A program made the translations under genes and the position numbers. A stretch of 64,000 nucleotides of DNA from NCBI GenBank assembly GCA_022036555.1, contig CM039120.1, positions 23,216,227-23,280,226 of the forward strand. Direction: 5' to 3'. The notes beneath the pieces are model-generated. The model worked only from the letters and a program-made list of their open reading frames with translations. It searched no databases and was not told the origin of the DNA. The stretch is from Microstegium vimineum. Lineage: Eukaryota > Streptophyta > Magnoliopsida > Poales > Poaceae. Positions 21,291-32,311 of this stretch are shown piece by piece (position 1 is the stretch's first letter; every line of letters starts with the position of its first letter).

Positions 21291-22941
21291 TGAAAGGATC
21301 AAGATGCCCAAGAGGGGGGGTGAATTGGGCTTGTTTTAAATTTCTAAAGCAAATATAAAAACCTATCAAATGCCAATCACCCCCTAGTGCCTACCGTCCG
21401 TGTGTCCTAGCTAGAAAGCGGTAGCAGTTCATAGGAATTAAAAACAACCTAAGCAATTCTAGTAGGAAATGTAAAAACAAGACGGAAAGTAATGGGGAAA
21501 TGTAAAGAGCTAGGGAAAAAAAATCTCATTGACGCAGCGATTTTTTCCCGAGGTATCGAGGCGTCGACACCCCCCCTAGTCCTCGTTGGAGCACCTCGCA
21601 AGGTATCGCTCCCCCTCTACCCGCGCAAGGGTAGAGTGCTCTCTACGGGCTGATTCTTCTCCACTCCGGCTCGGTGAATCGCCCACAACCGATCACAAGA
21701 AGCTTGGAGAAGAGCCGCCAACAATCTCCCGGCGGTCACTTCCTCCGAACACCACCAAACCGTCTAGGTGCTATCGAACACCAAGAGTAACAAGCACAAG
21801 ACCTTCACTTGACCCACTCAAGGCTAGGAAGGTGGATGGATGCACACAAGTCACTCCTAATCACTCTAGGAGGGAAAAACAAGATGAATTCTCTCTAATC
21901 TCTCCCTCACTAGCCTCTTGGCTCTCCAAAAGATTTCTCAAGGTGTCACCAGCTGAAACAATAGCCAAGAGTCACTCTAAGGACAAGGGGGCAACTATAA
22001 ATAGTCCCCACCTCCAAAACTAGCCGTTTTTTACTTTTTCTTCTCTCTGCGTAGCCACCGGACTAGTCCGGAGCTCATACCACCGGACCATGCACACTGG
22101 TCCGGAGCTCACTCTGATTTCAAACTTAGGCATCGTCGGACTACTCTGCTTGGTCCGACGCACTGGTCCGGAGCCTCGGTGCTCTCTGAGAGAAATCATT
22201 TCTCTCTTTTACACACCACCGGACCACTCTCCTTGGTCCGGTGCCCTGGTCCGACGCTCTGGTCCGGAGCCAGGGTGCTCTCTGCATAAACTCAACCTCC
22301 TGTCATGAGGCGTCGGACTAGTCCGGAGCCTTCTGTCTCTCTGAACCAAGCCACCGGACCACTCTCCTATGGTCCGGTGCTTTTCAGACAGGTGGTCCGG
22401 AGCTCCTCGAGCTGAGAATCTGCCTAAGTAAGGGACCGTCGGACCACTCTCCTTGGTCCGACGCCCACTTAGCAGAGTGGTCCGGAGCCTCTTACTCCCT
22501 CTTTTTCAACTGTTTTCGCTGAGGTTTCTCAAGGGATTTTGCTCCTACCATGTCTAGGGTTTACCAAGGGCTGAAAGCAAGGTCTCTAGGACTAGTTGTG
22601 ACAAGTGTGCATATACCCACTTTTCTAAACTCTCCTAGGTCAAGCTACTAATCTCATACCCCCCTTTATAGTACGGTCAAAGGAAAAAACAAAAGCCCTA
22701 GCTATACTTAGTGCCCTTCTCAACCTTACGGCACTAAGAACTAGCCTAGTCTTCAACTTGTATCACCGTCCTTTGCAACCGAAACGATCTCCATCTTGGG
22801 GGCATGAATATCCATTAAGCCCATTCAAATAGCATCACTAATGACCTAACATAAACAACTTTGCCTCTGCAAAACAAACGTTAGTCATAGTGATCTAGTA
22901 TTGTCGTTAATCGCCTAAACACAAGGGTCCATGATTCTACA
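21291..22941 (-). repeat. 5' LTR of the minus-strand Sirevirus
   Basis: Partner of 5461-7139, 28 bp shorter because of small indels in the palindrome array (about 22050-22485). TATA-like TATTTATA at 21996-22003 on the minus strand. The target duplication ACGAC follows at 22942-22946. Confidence 0.93.
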
Positions 22942-22946
22942 ACGAC

Positions 22947-24400
22947 TATCAATCCTAAACATACTCACACCCTCTATTGTGTATTGAGTGCCAAAACAAA
23001 AGATCCTATCAAGTTATACTTTTGCCTTGATTCTCCTTTTGTTTTTCTCTTTTTTTTCAAGTTGGAGCGCTTGATCTATCAACTTGTGATCTTCATCATC
23101 CATCACATGATCATTTTGGCTCCATTACTTGAAGTGTACCAACATATCTCATATAATCACTTAGAGACAACATGTTAGTACTTTCGAAGTTTCATCAATT
23201 ACTCAAAACCAATTAAGACTTTCAGACCCATAGGGTGGTCAGCCTAGGAGTGGGGCTAGTTAGCCTCCCCCCTTGTCCAATCTGCTTGATCTTTGGTGGT
23301 TGGCTTTGGATGGTGGGTTAATGGTCTATTAAGTCGATTTCATTGCGGATGGTCGTGATTTGCTCCAATGAATTGACAAAAGGGTCCACTTTTTTTTCTC
23401 CAAGTTTCTGATCAAGTGGGTGTTTTGTGACTGCTCTGTTATATGTTTTGTTCCACTCCAAGTTTTCTAGCCAAACGATTTTAGGATCATGCATGTCGTT
23501 CGAGGAAAAAATGTGGAGATGTGAGAGCACCTAAAAAGGTATTCCACAAAGTCTACGTTTTTGTGAAACTACTTCATGGTGAAGTTTGTAGAGCAGAGTT
23601 TATGAAGCAATCCCAAACACCCCCTAATCCCTAAAAAATATAGATTCACCAAAATTTATGAAATTTATTGGTTTAAACCCCTAAACCTATGTTGATAACT
23701 ATTTTCATGAATTTATACATGTTGCATTAATGGTTTGTGATGAGTGTTAACCACCATCAACAATCACTTGATCATGAATACATCCAAAAACAAACAAATA
23801 TAGGAAGAGGAAGGACATAATTGATTTAGAAAGGGAACACTATAAGATCGAGTCCATATGCGTATGAGCGGGTTGCGGCGTGGGTTCATCCAATCATAGC
23901 GATCATTTTTCCCGTAGCACAGAGATCGATGTTATTGACGGATGCAAGAAGTTAGGGGAAGGGGAAATCGTGCATCAGCCATACCTCGGGTGCTATCACG
24001 GAAGGCCTCGGCGACACGCTTGGGCATCCAAAGCAGCCCCTCGCGACATTCGTCCTTGTTGACCCACCGCCAGCATGCACCACATGCTCCATGGCGAGGG
24101 AAAGGGTAAGGGCGGCGTATGAAAGTGAGGGTGGTGGGCGATGACGATGGTAGTGACAGAGGACGATAGTGCAGCGCACTGAGGAAGATTCATAGTAGAA
24201 ATTCGGGAGTTGGTCTTGTTTTACACACGGAATTTGTAGGGGAGCTAGCATTTTTTATTAGTTTATATTTTTATAGTATACTCACTTTATCTCTACAAAG
24301 AAGTCATTCTCACCGTCTAAGAAGTCAATTTTGTTTTAACTTTGACCAATTATATGTAAAAGAATATAAATATTTATATTATATAATTAGTACCATTAGA
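22947..24400. other. Intergenic, no gene supported
   Basis: Mixed low-GC sequence. A GC-richer patch at 23870-24250 has short open frames on both strands without recognisable domains. The part at 24270-24400 is AT-rich and may be a worn Stowaway-like MITE, but no paired termini could be defined. Confidence 0.5.
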
Positions 24401-25165
24401 CTAGTTGAATGTCCTGCGTTGCTACGGGATAACAAATTTTGTAAAAAATACATAGATCGTACGAAATATAAACAATGTTTACCACGAGAGTAGACATCAT
24501 TGATTCATGTAAATGTAAACATGTTATAGTCAATTGTTGACATTAGAATCAAACAAATATAAATATTTTCCAGTAGACATGTAGTGTGTATACATCATCT
24601 CCATGTTGAGCCCGATAAATACATTAAAATATCTACAAATGGTAACAAGTATAGCGTTACACAAATAATATTATTATACATACAAATGAAATAAAAACTA
24701 CATTATATTAGTGAAATATTATATTACCTCGTCTATAGCGTTAGAACCTACTTAAATAGAATATTCGTGAAAGTTGCACGCATCATTTGGGTCTTCTTAT
24801 CCTTAACTTTTTTATTTGATATATTTTTTTTAAGCATTCTTTTAAGCCTTTTTCGTTGCCTTCTTGTTCGCCTCCTCCTCCACTGCCTCCACATCACGAG
24901 GTAGGGCAAGGACCTTGGTATTCGTTCTTACCGTGGCTCTAGACATCGCAACAAACAACTATCCATGAGAGAACACCGGCGCGGACAGGTACACACCAAC
25001 GTTCGGGATAGTCTAGCCTTGTGACTTGTTTACCGTCATGACAAAACTCAACCTGTTAGGAAACTGTTTCCTTTTAAATTGGAACAGAAACATCTTATCA
25101 TCCAACGGGCATAGTGGTATTCAGTATTGTGCCCTTGCGTTGCTACGGGACAACAAAACATTTAT
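24401..25165 (-). mobile_element. Helitron relic: RepHel helicase tail and 3' end
   Basis: On the minus strand, 25110-24835 translates to the C-terminal part of a PIF1-type Helitron helicase. Recognisable pieces are FKRKQFPNRLSFVMTVNKSQ, then VGVYLSAPVFSHG, LFVAMSRATVRTNTKVLALP and a lysine-rich end. Two glutamines that are invariant in this region (after KSQG and after SHG) are TAG stops, consistent with CAG-to-TAG decay. About 430 bp further on the strand ends CTAG followed by T (24404-24400), preceded by a GC-rich imperfect hairpin (CCCGTAGCAACGCAGG, about 24413-24428), as expected for a Helitron 3' terminus. A second copy of the hairpin phrase occurs near 25136. The 5' end was not found. 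Confidence 0.78.
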
Positions 25166-28100
25166 ACTAAAAACTCACAGATCGCATAACAAAATAACAA
25201 TACTATGAAATTAAATATCAACATTAAAAGTGACATTTAATCCAAAAAACCCTTTATGAAACTGTCCGTGCATTGCAACAGAAAGGTCAATACCACAAAC
25301 TATGTTATTTTACTTAATGTATGCATGATGCTACCCAAAGCAAACATGAATCAAATTACTGAACATGTCAATTTCTTAACCTCACCAAACCTTTAAACGG
25401 GTGGACGTTTTCAAGTTCTTGAGTTCCTAACTGTATAAAGCAGCAACTCCGACATTCAATTCATTGGAGGAAGAGGCAAGTGACATGCACACACCGAAGC
25501 ATGCAAAAACGCTACTACAGTTGGCCGAAGCATACATATCCAAGGTGTGGTATCCTTAAGATACAGAGCAATTGGTAGACACACATTAGTTCCAAATATG
25601 CTTTATCAATCTAAGATCACCAACCAAATTCGAGTGATGGAGTGTGTGAAAACCTTTAGTTCAGCAAGGAATTATTATGATGTCTTTGTATCCATTTCCC
25701 TTTCTAGACACACGAAAGAGAAAGGAAACAATACTCACCCTCATTTCAGGAGGGGGTAACTAACGTCTGCATATGAAAAAAACAGTAAAGCATTCCTACA
25801 CTTTCATTTAATAACAAATAATAGAAATAAATAAAGTAATATGTAGTAAGACATAACACATCATCAAAAGTTAATTCGTAATTAATTTAGAGTGAACAGA
25901 ATTGTAGCAAGAGCAAACTGATGCTTGGGAGCCTAGCAATTTCAGCAAAGCTCAAGTAACAAGCCTCCCAAAGAAATATCACATTCCATTCACCTTTTTC
26001 ATGTATAGCTCAACGAAATTGCATAGGTCAGTGCATGGTTTGTAGTTGTCGAAGAAGGTTCCCTTCAGAGTCCTCTCACTCAGGAAGTTTAGTGTGTTCC
26101 AAGAATGTTCAGAAGACATCATAGTAGTCAAGGATTCAAATAAGCCATTAGTTCAGTACAACAGAACAATTCTTTTTTAAACAAAACAGAAGTTCTTCTA
26201 CCAAAAGGAGACGTGTAGGCAAGCTATATATGTCAAATCATATTAGGTCATGAGATGCCAAAGCGAGGATGGATTAACACACCTCACGCAAAATCAAAAG
26301 GTCCAAATGCTTAATCTGTCATGTTTCTTAAATTGTTACATCAAGAACTACTTACATGTGAAGCACGCTCAGAAAGAATTCATAAGGCAAGGCATGTAAT
26401 CAAATTTGGTGCTATAATTATAGTTATTTTTAAATAATTTATAACCATAACAATGAGGGTACCTTATTTATTCTAAAATTTTGAACTATATTTTCATGCA
26501 AGTAGTTACAACGACAACCATAAGATTAAATAGTAAATTTCAGAGTTATAGAACTACCCCAAATGAACAGATCATGCAAATATCAGTCCTTACATTGCAA
26601 TACCAATAATGCAATAAATATCAATTTGACTTACCCCTGGATGAGATTTCCTACCGTGATCTAAAAAATTATTACTACAGATATGAGATTGCATGTTATT
26701 TAAATGAACAGTTCAGATACTTGACATATGCACAAATACGATCATTATCCTATTATATATGCTTTGATGCAGTAGGCACTTGAAATGACAGACAATAAAA
26801 TAAGAAACTATTACCTGCTAGCAGCAGCCTATCAGTTATATGCTTGACAATATGCTATTGTTCACTAAATGGCACACACAAGTAAATCCAACTTTTCACG
26901 CATTGAGATGGGGCCATCAATCCCTATATATTCGATTTCTATGTTGGTCAACTCATGCAATGGGCAACAAGCCCATCGTCTATCCAAAACGAATAAGTGA
27001 CCTTTAAGCAACCCCAGACTTCATTTAAAAAAGTAAGGCTACCAAGGCTTGAATATACTATCTATTTATTTTTATCCTGCAATGCTCAATAATGTCAAGT
27101 AAGGTGCATTTTTATATTTGACAAGTCCGAACATCAGCACATTCCCACATATTTCTTCAGGTCTCTTTTTTGCCTTCATTCAATTGGATCTTGCTGCAAA
27201 CAATTCACAAGCTTGGACACTTTGAAATGTATTCATTTCATATCTTAGTGCTTGTATGAGATCTACACAACTAAAGGGAAACAAAATCACTATGGATCAC
27301 AACTAACATGCCTTAGAATAGATGAGAAAATAACAACTAACATGCCTTAGAACAGAAGAGAAATTTAATCTCACACCTTTTGTGATCCACAACACCAGTG
27401 TGGTTGCGCCAAATATCTAGAACGCGGAGCACTGGGAACAAGCATATCATGTCAGACAACGCGTCTGAAAAAGCATTGCCGCCAGCAACGTGCGATCCAA
27501 CTGTGACGTTAAGTCGCCTGCGCCAGCACCACTTCGGCCGCCGCCACCACCAGCACCATGAGCAGTACCAAATTCAGGTTACATAAGGTATGCATTATGT
27601 AGATAAGAAAAAATCGCACACACCGAATATTGAACTACTATTAAATATAGTTTTTTAAAAACATGAAAAACTATGATCAGCTATAGCTAAAAGAAGTGCA
27701 ACAAGTATGGGTTTACCATAAGTTTGTTCGTCCCAAAATCACATATATGACTCCCTCATTCACATGTCAAGCTAAAAAACCAGTCAAGTAATTTTTTGCT
27801 AAACTGAATGTGAAGAACATGACAGTTTGTCGTTTTGTAGCCTGATGATGACAGAAGTAGTTTGTATCAGTAGAACATTACCATCCTTTGTATCAGTAGA
27901 ACATTGCCATTCTGCTTGTCCTCCCTCTGTCCATTGCTGGCTTGGTGCATCACTGCAATACAAATACATGCAAAGATAAAAAAAAAACACCAAACCCAAA
28001 TCAATTTGGAACCATGAATGCAAACACACATATGAAGACACCTTAACTTCCAAAATAAACCCAACAACTCAGGCAGGGAACCGATAACACAAAATCGACA

Positions 28101-29052
28101 TGGCAATGCTTAACTCAACACTGCAGCAGTAGAGGTTGCAGTGTTGTTGGCAACAGTGTGTAAAAAACATTAATGATTTCTGATGTACACTAAGTCAAAG
28201 TAGTTGTATACAGGTCGTCATTCATGTAATTTGTTTATTGTTTAATTAAAATCCTCTTGAATGATCTCACGAGCTCTACTCATCTTTGACACTATCAGCC
28301 TGTTAGTTTAACAAACAAGGCTAATGTTTTGGTGTACCCACAAACCCCTCCATATGCTGCATCCTGCACTAAAAAAAACAGGATAGGGCCCTAAACCAAG
28401 GGAACCCTGATGATGGACTTCCTTGCTTGTTTATTCCTGAATAAAATAAGGCCATTCATAATTCGCATAATGTAGAAAAGGACATATTCCCAAATGGACT
28501 TGACCAGGGCATCAAATAGAATATTTATTGTCTCATAAATCATTCGTGTTATTCATTTCCCAACTCCAAAAGTCCAATAGATTTATTTTAGGTCGCAGAA
28601 GAATCACATATCTCAATTATAAATCACTCACCTTAAAACAACAATGGTTTCGTAATGTGCATCTCAATATTTGATTTGCATGTTACTCTATTTTTCGATT
28701 GACAGATCACACATTCCTATTTCATGCATTCAATTGTACACGCTTTATTGATTTGTTTGGTGGGTTAGGTCCTGATTTGTGCAACCAGGGAGCACACTCC
28801 AAAGCGACAGCTAATTAGTGCCATCAACCTAACATGAATCAAACTGCCAGGGGATGCAAGTGAATGTTAATTATGCCCGTGCTCATGAGAAGAGGGCTTG
28901 AGTCTAGGGGCAGGATTCCGTCATGCCGAATCGGAGCTACAGGGGATCTAGAGATCTAGAATGGGGGAGCAGAGGTACCTTGGTCCACAGCCATGGAGTA
29001 GACTGCCGGTGTCACACACACCGCGGAGCCCCCCGTCTGTCGCTATGCTTAC
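25166..29052. other. Intergenic, no confident gene
   Basis: AT-rich sequence with scattered short frames. A 25-bp phrase, TTTGTATCAGTAGAACATT, is duplicated in tandem near 27863-27910. A small uncharacterised frame lies at 25979-26119. No paired transposon termini were identified. The stretch may belong to the Helitron ending at 24401. Confidence 0.45.
25979..26119 (-). pseudogene. Unrecognised coding-like fragment, 46 codons
   Basis: A minus-strand frame begins MSSEHSWNTLNF and ends KKVNGM before TGA. Its composition (FFDNYKPC, DLCNFVELY) reads like a protein exon rather than random AT-rich sequence, but I cannot assign a family. It could be a captured exon, since the Helitron end at 24401 is on the same strand. 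It could equally be chance. Confidence 0.2.
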
Positions 29053-30412
29053 TTGGAGTTGATCTAAAGAAAGTGTCAGCAAAATGTTCGGGGTGCTTCC
29101 TTAGGTATGCTGCCTGCCCGATGTAAGTAAGCAATACAGATGGCTGTAATCCAAGGCTAAAGCTTAACTGAAAAGTTCCAAAAGAAAAGTTGTTTAGTAT
29201 GACGACAATTAACCTACTTCTTTTGGAATAATCTTCATTTTGAATGAAGCTTCAGGTATCTATTTTTCTATATCACTTTAATAACCAATATGAACCTAAT
29301 ATATCTGCATCAAAGCATTTTCGCACATACCAGAATGGATCTAATGTTGAAGTATCCCAGATTAGCAAAAAGAGCTTCAGTTCCTCTGGAGAGTGCATGC
29401 ATGGTACAATACATATTACTATATGTAAATCATATATTTTCTGAGTTGTATGAAAGATAAATTCTTCCCTAGGCTTTGTTCGTTTGATCCCAAAATCAAA
29501 GGGATTGAGATCGATTTTGACTTGTAGGGGATTTAATCCCACTCCAAACCCTCTTTGTTTTAAAATCAAACGAACATGCCATAATATAAGTATAGATAAT
29601 TAGATTTGCAAAATATAACCTGTAAAAACAAGGAGGATGTCACCAAGTGAGACCCATCAGAATTCTTTCTTGTTTCTCCTGAAATAGTCGATGATGTATT
29701 ATGGGTTGAACGACCTCAATACACCGACATCATATTTGATCAGGTTATAGAGCCCAACTCCTCCAATCAGAAGCAGCCACAGCAGGATGATTGGTGCGAA
29801 CAAGTAGCCAACTTTGTCGATTCCGAAGCGTTGGATAGCAAACAGAACTACCAAGATTGCCACGGTGATCCATACAATTTGATCTGTAGAAAATTAAAAA
29901 CAAGCTTTGCATTAGGTGATCTTGTAGATTATTGACGCTTCAATCCTTCTCTATTTATTCGGTGAAGTTAATGTCTTGTAACCAAGCTTAAGTTAAGATT
30001 TTCAGGGATCATATATATATATACCAGGAAAAAAGTATTTTAAAAAGACAAATGTATTGTTTACACACGTCCTGATGGATATATACATGCACAAATATTT
30101 GGTTGTTGTTAATAAATAATAATTACTTGTGGTCAAGTCAGGCACCTTTTCCTTCAAGCCACTGACAGCCGAGAGCACTGAATATTTTGTAAGGAGAAGC
30201 AGTCATGAATCAGATATGACATTGTTAAAACCTCTACAGATCGATGTTGAGGTGATAATTAATTATCTGTAAAAATACATGGAAGAGTACGTTTCTTTTG
30301 ATTCAGTAGCAGTACCTGAAATAGGAGGAGTTAGAACGGCATCGCTGATGACCATCGCAATTGCTAGGATGGTAAGGAGGAATAGGGAAATCTTGGCTGA
30401 CTTGCTTGTCTC
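29053..30412 (-). pseudogene. HAK/KUP potassium transporter fragment, five exons
   Basis: Five minus-strand segments match consecutive parts of plant HAK/KUP K+ transporters, separated by GT-AG introns with matching phases. Segment 1 (about 30412-30316) gives SAKISLFLLTILAIAMVISD; segment 2 (30177-30127) LSAVSGLKEKVPDL; segment 3 (29883-29620) VLFAIQRFGIDKVGYLFAP and LYNLIKYDVGVLRSFNP; segment 4 (29383-29331) TEALFANLGYFNIRSIL; segment 5 (29167-29053) LTYIGQAAYLRKHPEHFADT. Together they cover several central membrane helices. The N-terminal helices and everything after segment 5 are missing. Segment 3 has two in-frame stops (after RSFNP and before WVSLGD). Upstream of segment 1 the match stops abruptly in unrelated GC-rich sequence. 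This is a captured or truncated copy, not a working transporter. Confidence 0.82.
29472..29580. mobile_element. Short MITE inside the HAK fragment intron
   Basis: Termini GGCTTTGTTCGTTTGAT and ATCAAACGAACATGCC are inverted repeats of each other, 109 bp in total, between HAK segments 3 and 4. Target duplication unclear. A CAAACGAACATG end also appears alone near 31184-31195. Confidence 0.6.
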
Positions 30413-31100
30413 CGGCGGCGGCGGCTCCCGCGGCCTGGTGCTCACGAGTGGCGGAGCCCACGTCCTCAAGGGCCGCGAAGACATTGCCTCGCCTCGCCTC
30501 GTCCTCGGCTGGAGCTAGGGTTTCGAGCCGGGGAACCCCGCACAGCCTCTGCCGGCAACTAGTGAACCCGCAGCGTTGGAGGCCGCGGTGTGAGCGTGGG
30601 GTGAGCAGACGGCGAGGACGATGGCGTGACGAGCGCAAGGGTGGATCGAGGGGAGAGGAGAGGCGTGGTGGAGACGGATGGAGATCGGGGATGTGGGAGA
30701 GGGATCACAGGGCGGCAAACCGTAGCGCCCGACGTCGCTTCGCACGGAGAGGCAGACGCGCGACCCGATTTTTTTCCGTAGACCTTCGCACCGCCGACTC
30801 TACGACGAGGGTAAGGGCGGCGCGTGACTGCGAGGGCGACGGCGGACGACGAGGGCGATGGTGGAGGATGGATCGAGGGCTGGGGCAGGAGCGGGCGAGG
30901 AGTGCGGCCAGCGATGGTGATGGAGATGGCCGAGTCGAGGGCTGGGTAGAGGCGGGGGAGGAATGCGGCCGGCCATGGCTATGGTGGAGGAGGTGAGGTT
31001 TCCTTCCTTGATGATGTACTTGATTGATTGATTGATTGATGGAGGCGAGGTTTGATTCCGTGACCATCGTGAGTCTGTTCTTTTTACTTTTTCAGCCGGC
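30413..31100. other. GC-rich segment beside the HAK fragment
   Basis: Strongly GC-rich, with overlapping open frames on both strands and no recognisable domain. On the minus strand a frame starting near 30484 (MSSRPLRTW) runs into HAK segment 1, so a chimeric transcript is conceivable. A TGAT microsatellite (five units) occupies 31021-31040. Confidence 0.45.
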
Positions 31101-31689
31101 TTAAATCCAGCCACAATAGTATTTTTCTCTTAAAAAAAATCAGTTAGCAGTGCATAATCCTACTAGAACAGTGCATAATCCTGCCAAACGAACATGTCAC
31201 ATATCGCATGGCGGGTCCACGGGTCGGCGCCGAAGCTCCCCATTGCAACGGAGCGACGCGCGGGCCAAAACAGGCGCACGAAGGTAAAGTCTTTCTTTTG
31301 TTCTTTTTATTAGTTGTTGTGGGAGAGGGAGATGGGAGATATGTCATTGAATATATTTTTATAATAAATTTATTTAAAGATATATAGATGGTGCACGTAT
31401 TTTCTACAAGTTTGATAAAAGTTAAGAAAGTTTGATCTAAACGCTTCCTATAACAACTTTTTTTTATGTTATAAATTTTTATGTTTCATTTTATATTTTT
31501 TAGTTAAACTTAAAATTCTTTGACTCTCTAATTTTTTTAAAACGACTTATAATTTAGAATCAGAATAGTACCTTATATATTAATTAATAATATTTTAATT
31601 AATATTTTGTTAAGGATCTAGATAAGTGAAAACCTAAGACATGCAGAGGATAGAGAAGGATATAATAACTAGCCAACAAGCAACCAGCC
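31101..31689. other. AT-rich upstream flank of SMG7
   Basis: Left part unremarkable; 31360-31620 is AT-rich with phrases reminiscent of worn Stowaway MITEs (AAGTTTGAT, TTAGTTAAACTT) but no matched ends. No gene is supported. Confidence 0.45.
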
Positions 31690-31908
31690 CAAAATATAGA
31701 CACAGGACGCGTGGGTCTCAGGCGTCAGAGCCACCCAGCCGCCTCGCCCTAGGATTGGACATTGGAGTCCAACCGCAACACGGCGACGAGTCGACGACGC
31801 GACGAGACACAGACAAGGAAATCGCATCCTCCTCTTTCCTCCGCTCTGCAATCTCCCCCAAATTCCCCTCTTCCCCTCGTTCGCGTCGCGAGAGCAAGCA
31901 ACGCGCAG
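31690..31908 (+). promoter_or_regulatory. SMG7 core promoter and 5'UTR exon 1 (inferred)
   Basis: A TATA-like AAAATATAGA (31691-31700) lies 30-100 bp upstream of a CT- and CpG-rich leader without ATG. The leader ends CAACGCGCAG followed by a GTACGA donor at 31909. A matching acceptor, TTTGGTTGCAG at 32251-32261, would join it to the exon that holds the start codon. The transcription start is not determinable from sequence. Confidence 0.55.
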
Positions 31909-32273
31909 GTACGAATTCCTCCCAGGCACTCGCGATTTCCTTGGATTCACCCTCTCGTTGACCCGATCGCGAGCTTTCCCGCTGCGGAACCGTGGATTTT
32001 GAGCCCAGATTTCGCGGCCATTCGCCTCGGGTTAACCGGGGTTTGAGGAGATCTACGGATTCATTGCTGGTAGCCGGGGGCTAGTCGCGCGCGTAGATTC
32101 ATCGCCCTACGCTTGGTCTAGAAGGGGGATTAGGGTTTGTTTTACTCAGGTTTAGGGCCCCGATATTCTTGTTGCCTACCTGCTTGCGAGATTGGATCGG
32201 TACTTTGTGGCATGATGTTTGCTTTCCGTTGGTGACCCGTGGGCACGTAATTTGGTTGCAGGTGCTGAAACCC

Positions 32274-32311
32274 ATGAGCTGTTGATGGATGATGACTATT
32301 CCCATGGATAG
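32274..32311 (+). promoter_or_regulatory. Two tiny uORFs at the SMG7 start codon
   Basis: In the exon beginning 32262, a three-codon uORF (ATG AGC TGT TGA, 32274-32285) ends in TGATG, so its stop overlaps the ATG of a second uORF at 32285-32311 (eight codons, MDDDYSHG). The second overlaps the SMG7 start at 32289 in another frame. This is a termination-reinitiation arrangement; translation is inferred, not shown. Confidence 0.6.

Larger units (their letters stand above)
5461..22941 (-). mobile_element. Complete Sirevirus (Ty1/copia) retrotransposon
   Basis: Two LTRs (5461-7139 and 21291-22941) bound the element and a perfect 5-bp target duplication, ACGAC, flanks it (5456-5460 and 22942-22946). 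Read on the minus strand the order is 5' LTR, initiator-Met primer site, gag with two zinc knuckles, protease, integrase, RT and RNase H, a spacer, a third env-like frame, polypurine tract, 3' LTR. The third frame, repeated polypurine tracts and palindrome arrays in the LTRs are Sirevirus features. The length of 17.5 kb is inflated by a probable gypsy solo LTR at 11653-15244. The LTRs are nearly identical, so insertion was recent, yet pol and the third frame are broken. Confidence 0.93.

Noticed and set aside
30406..30996. 196-codon plus-strand open frame
   Set aside because: Arg/Gly-rich GC-driven frame antisense to the HAK-side chimeric frame; no domain.
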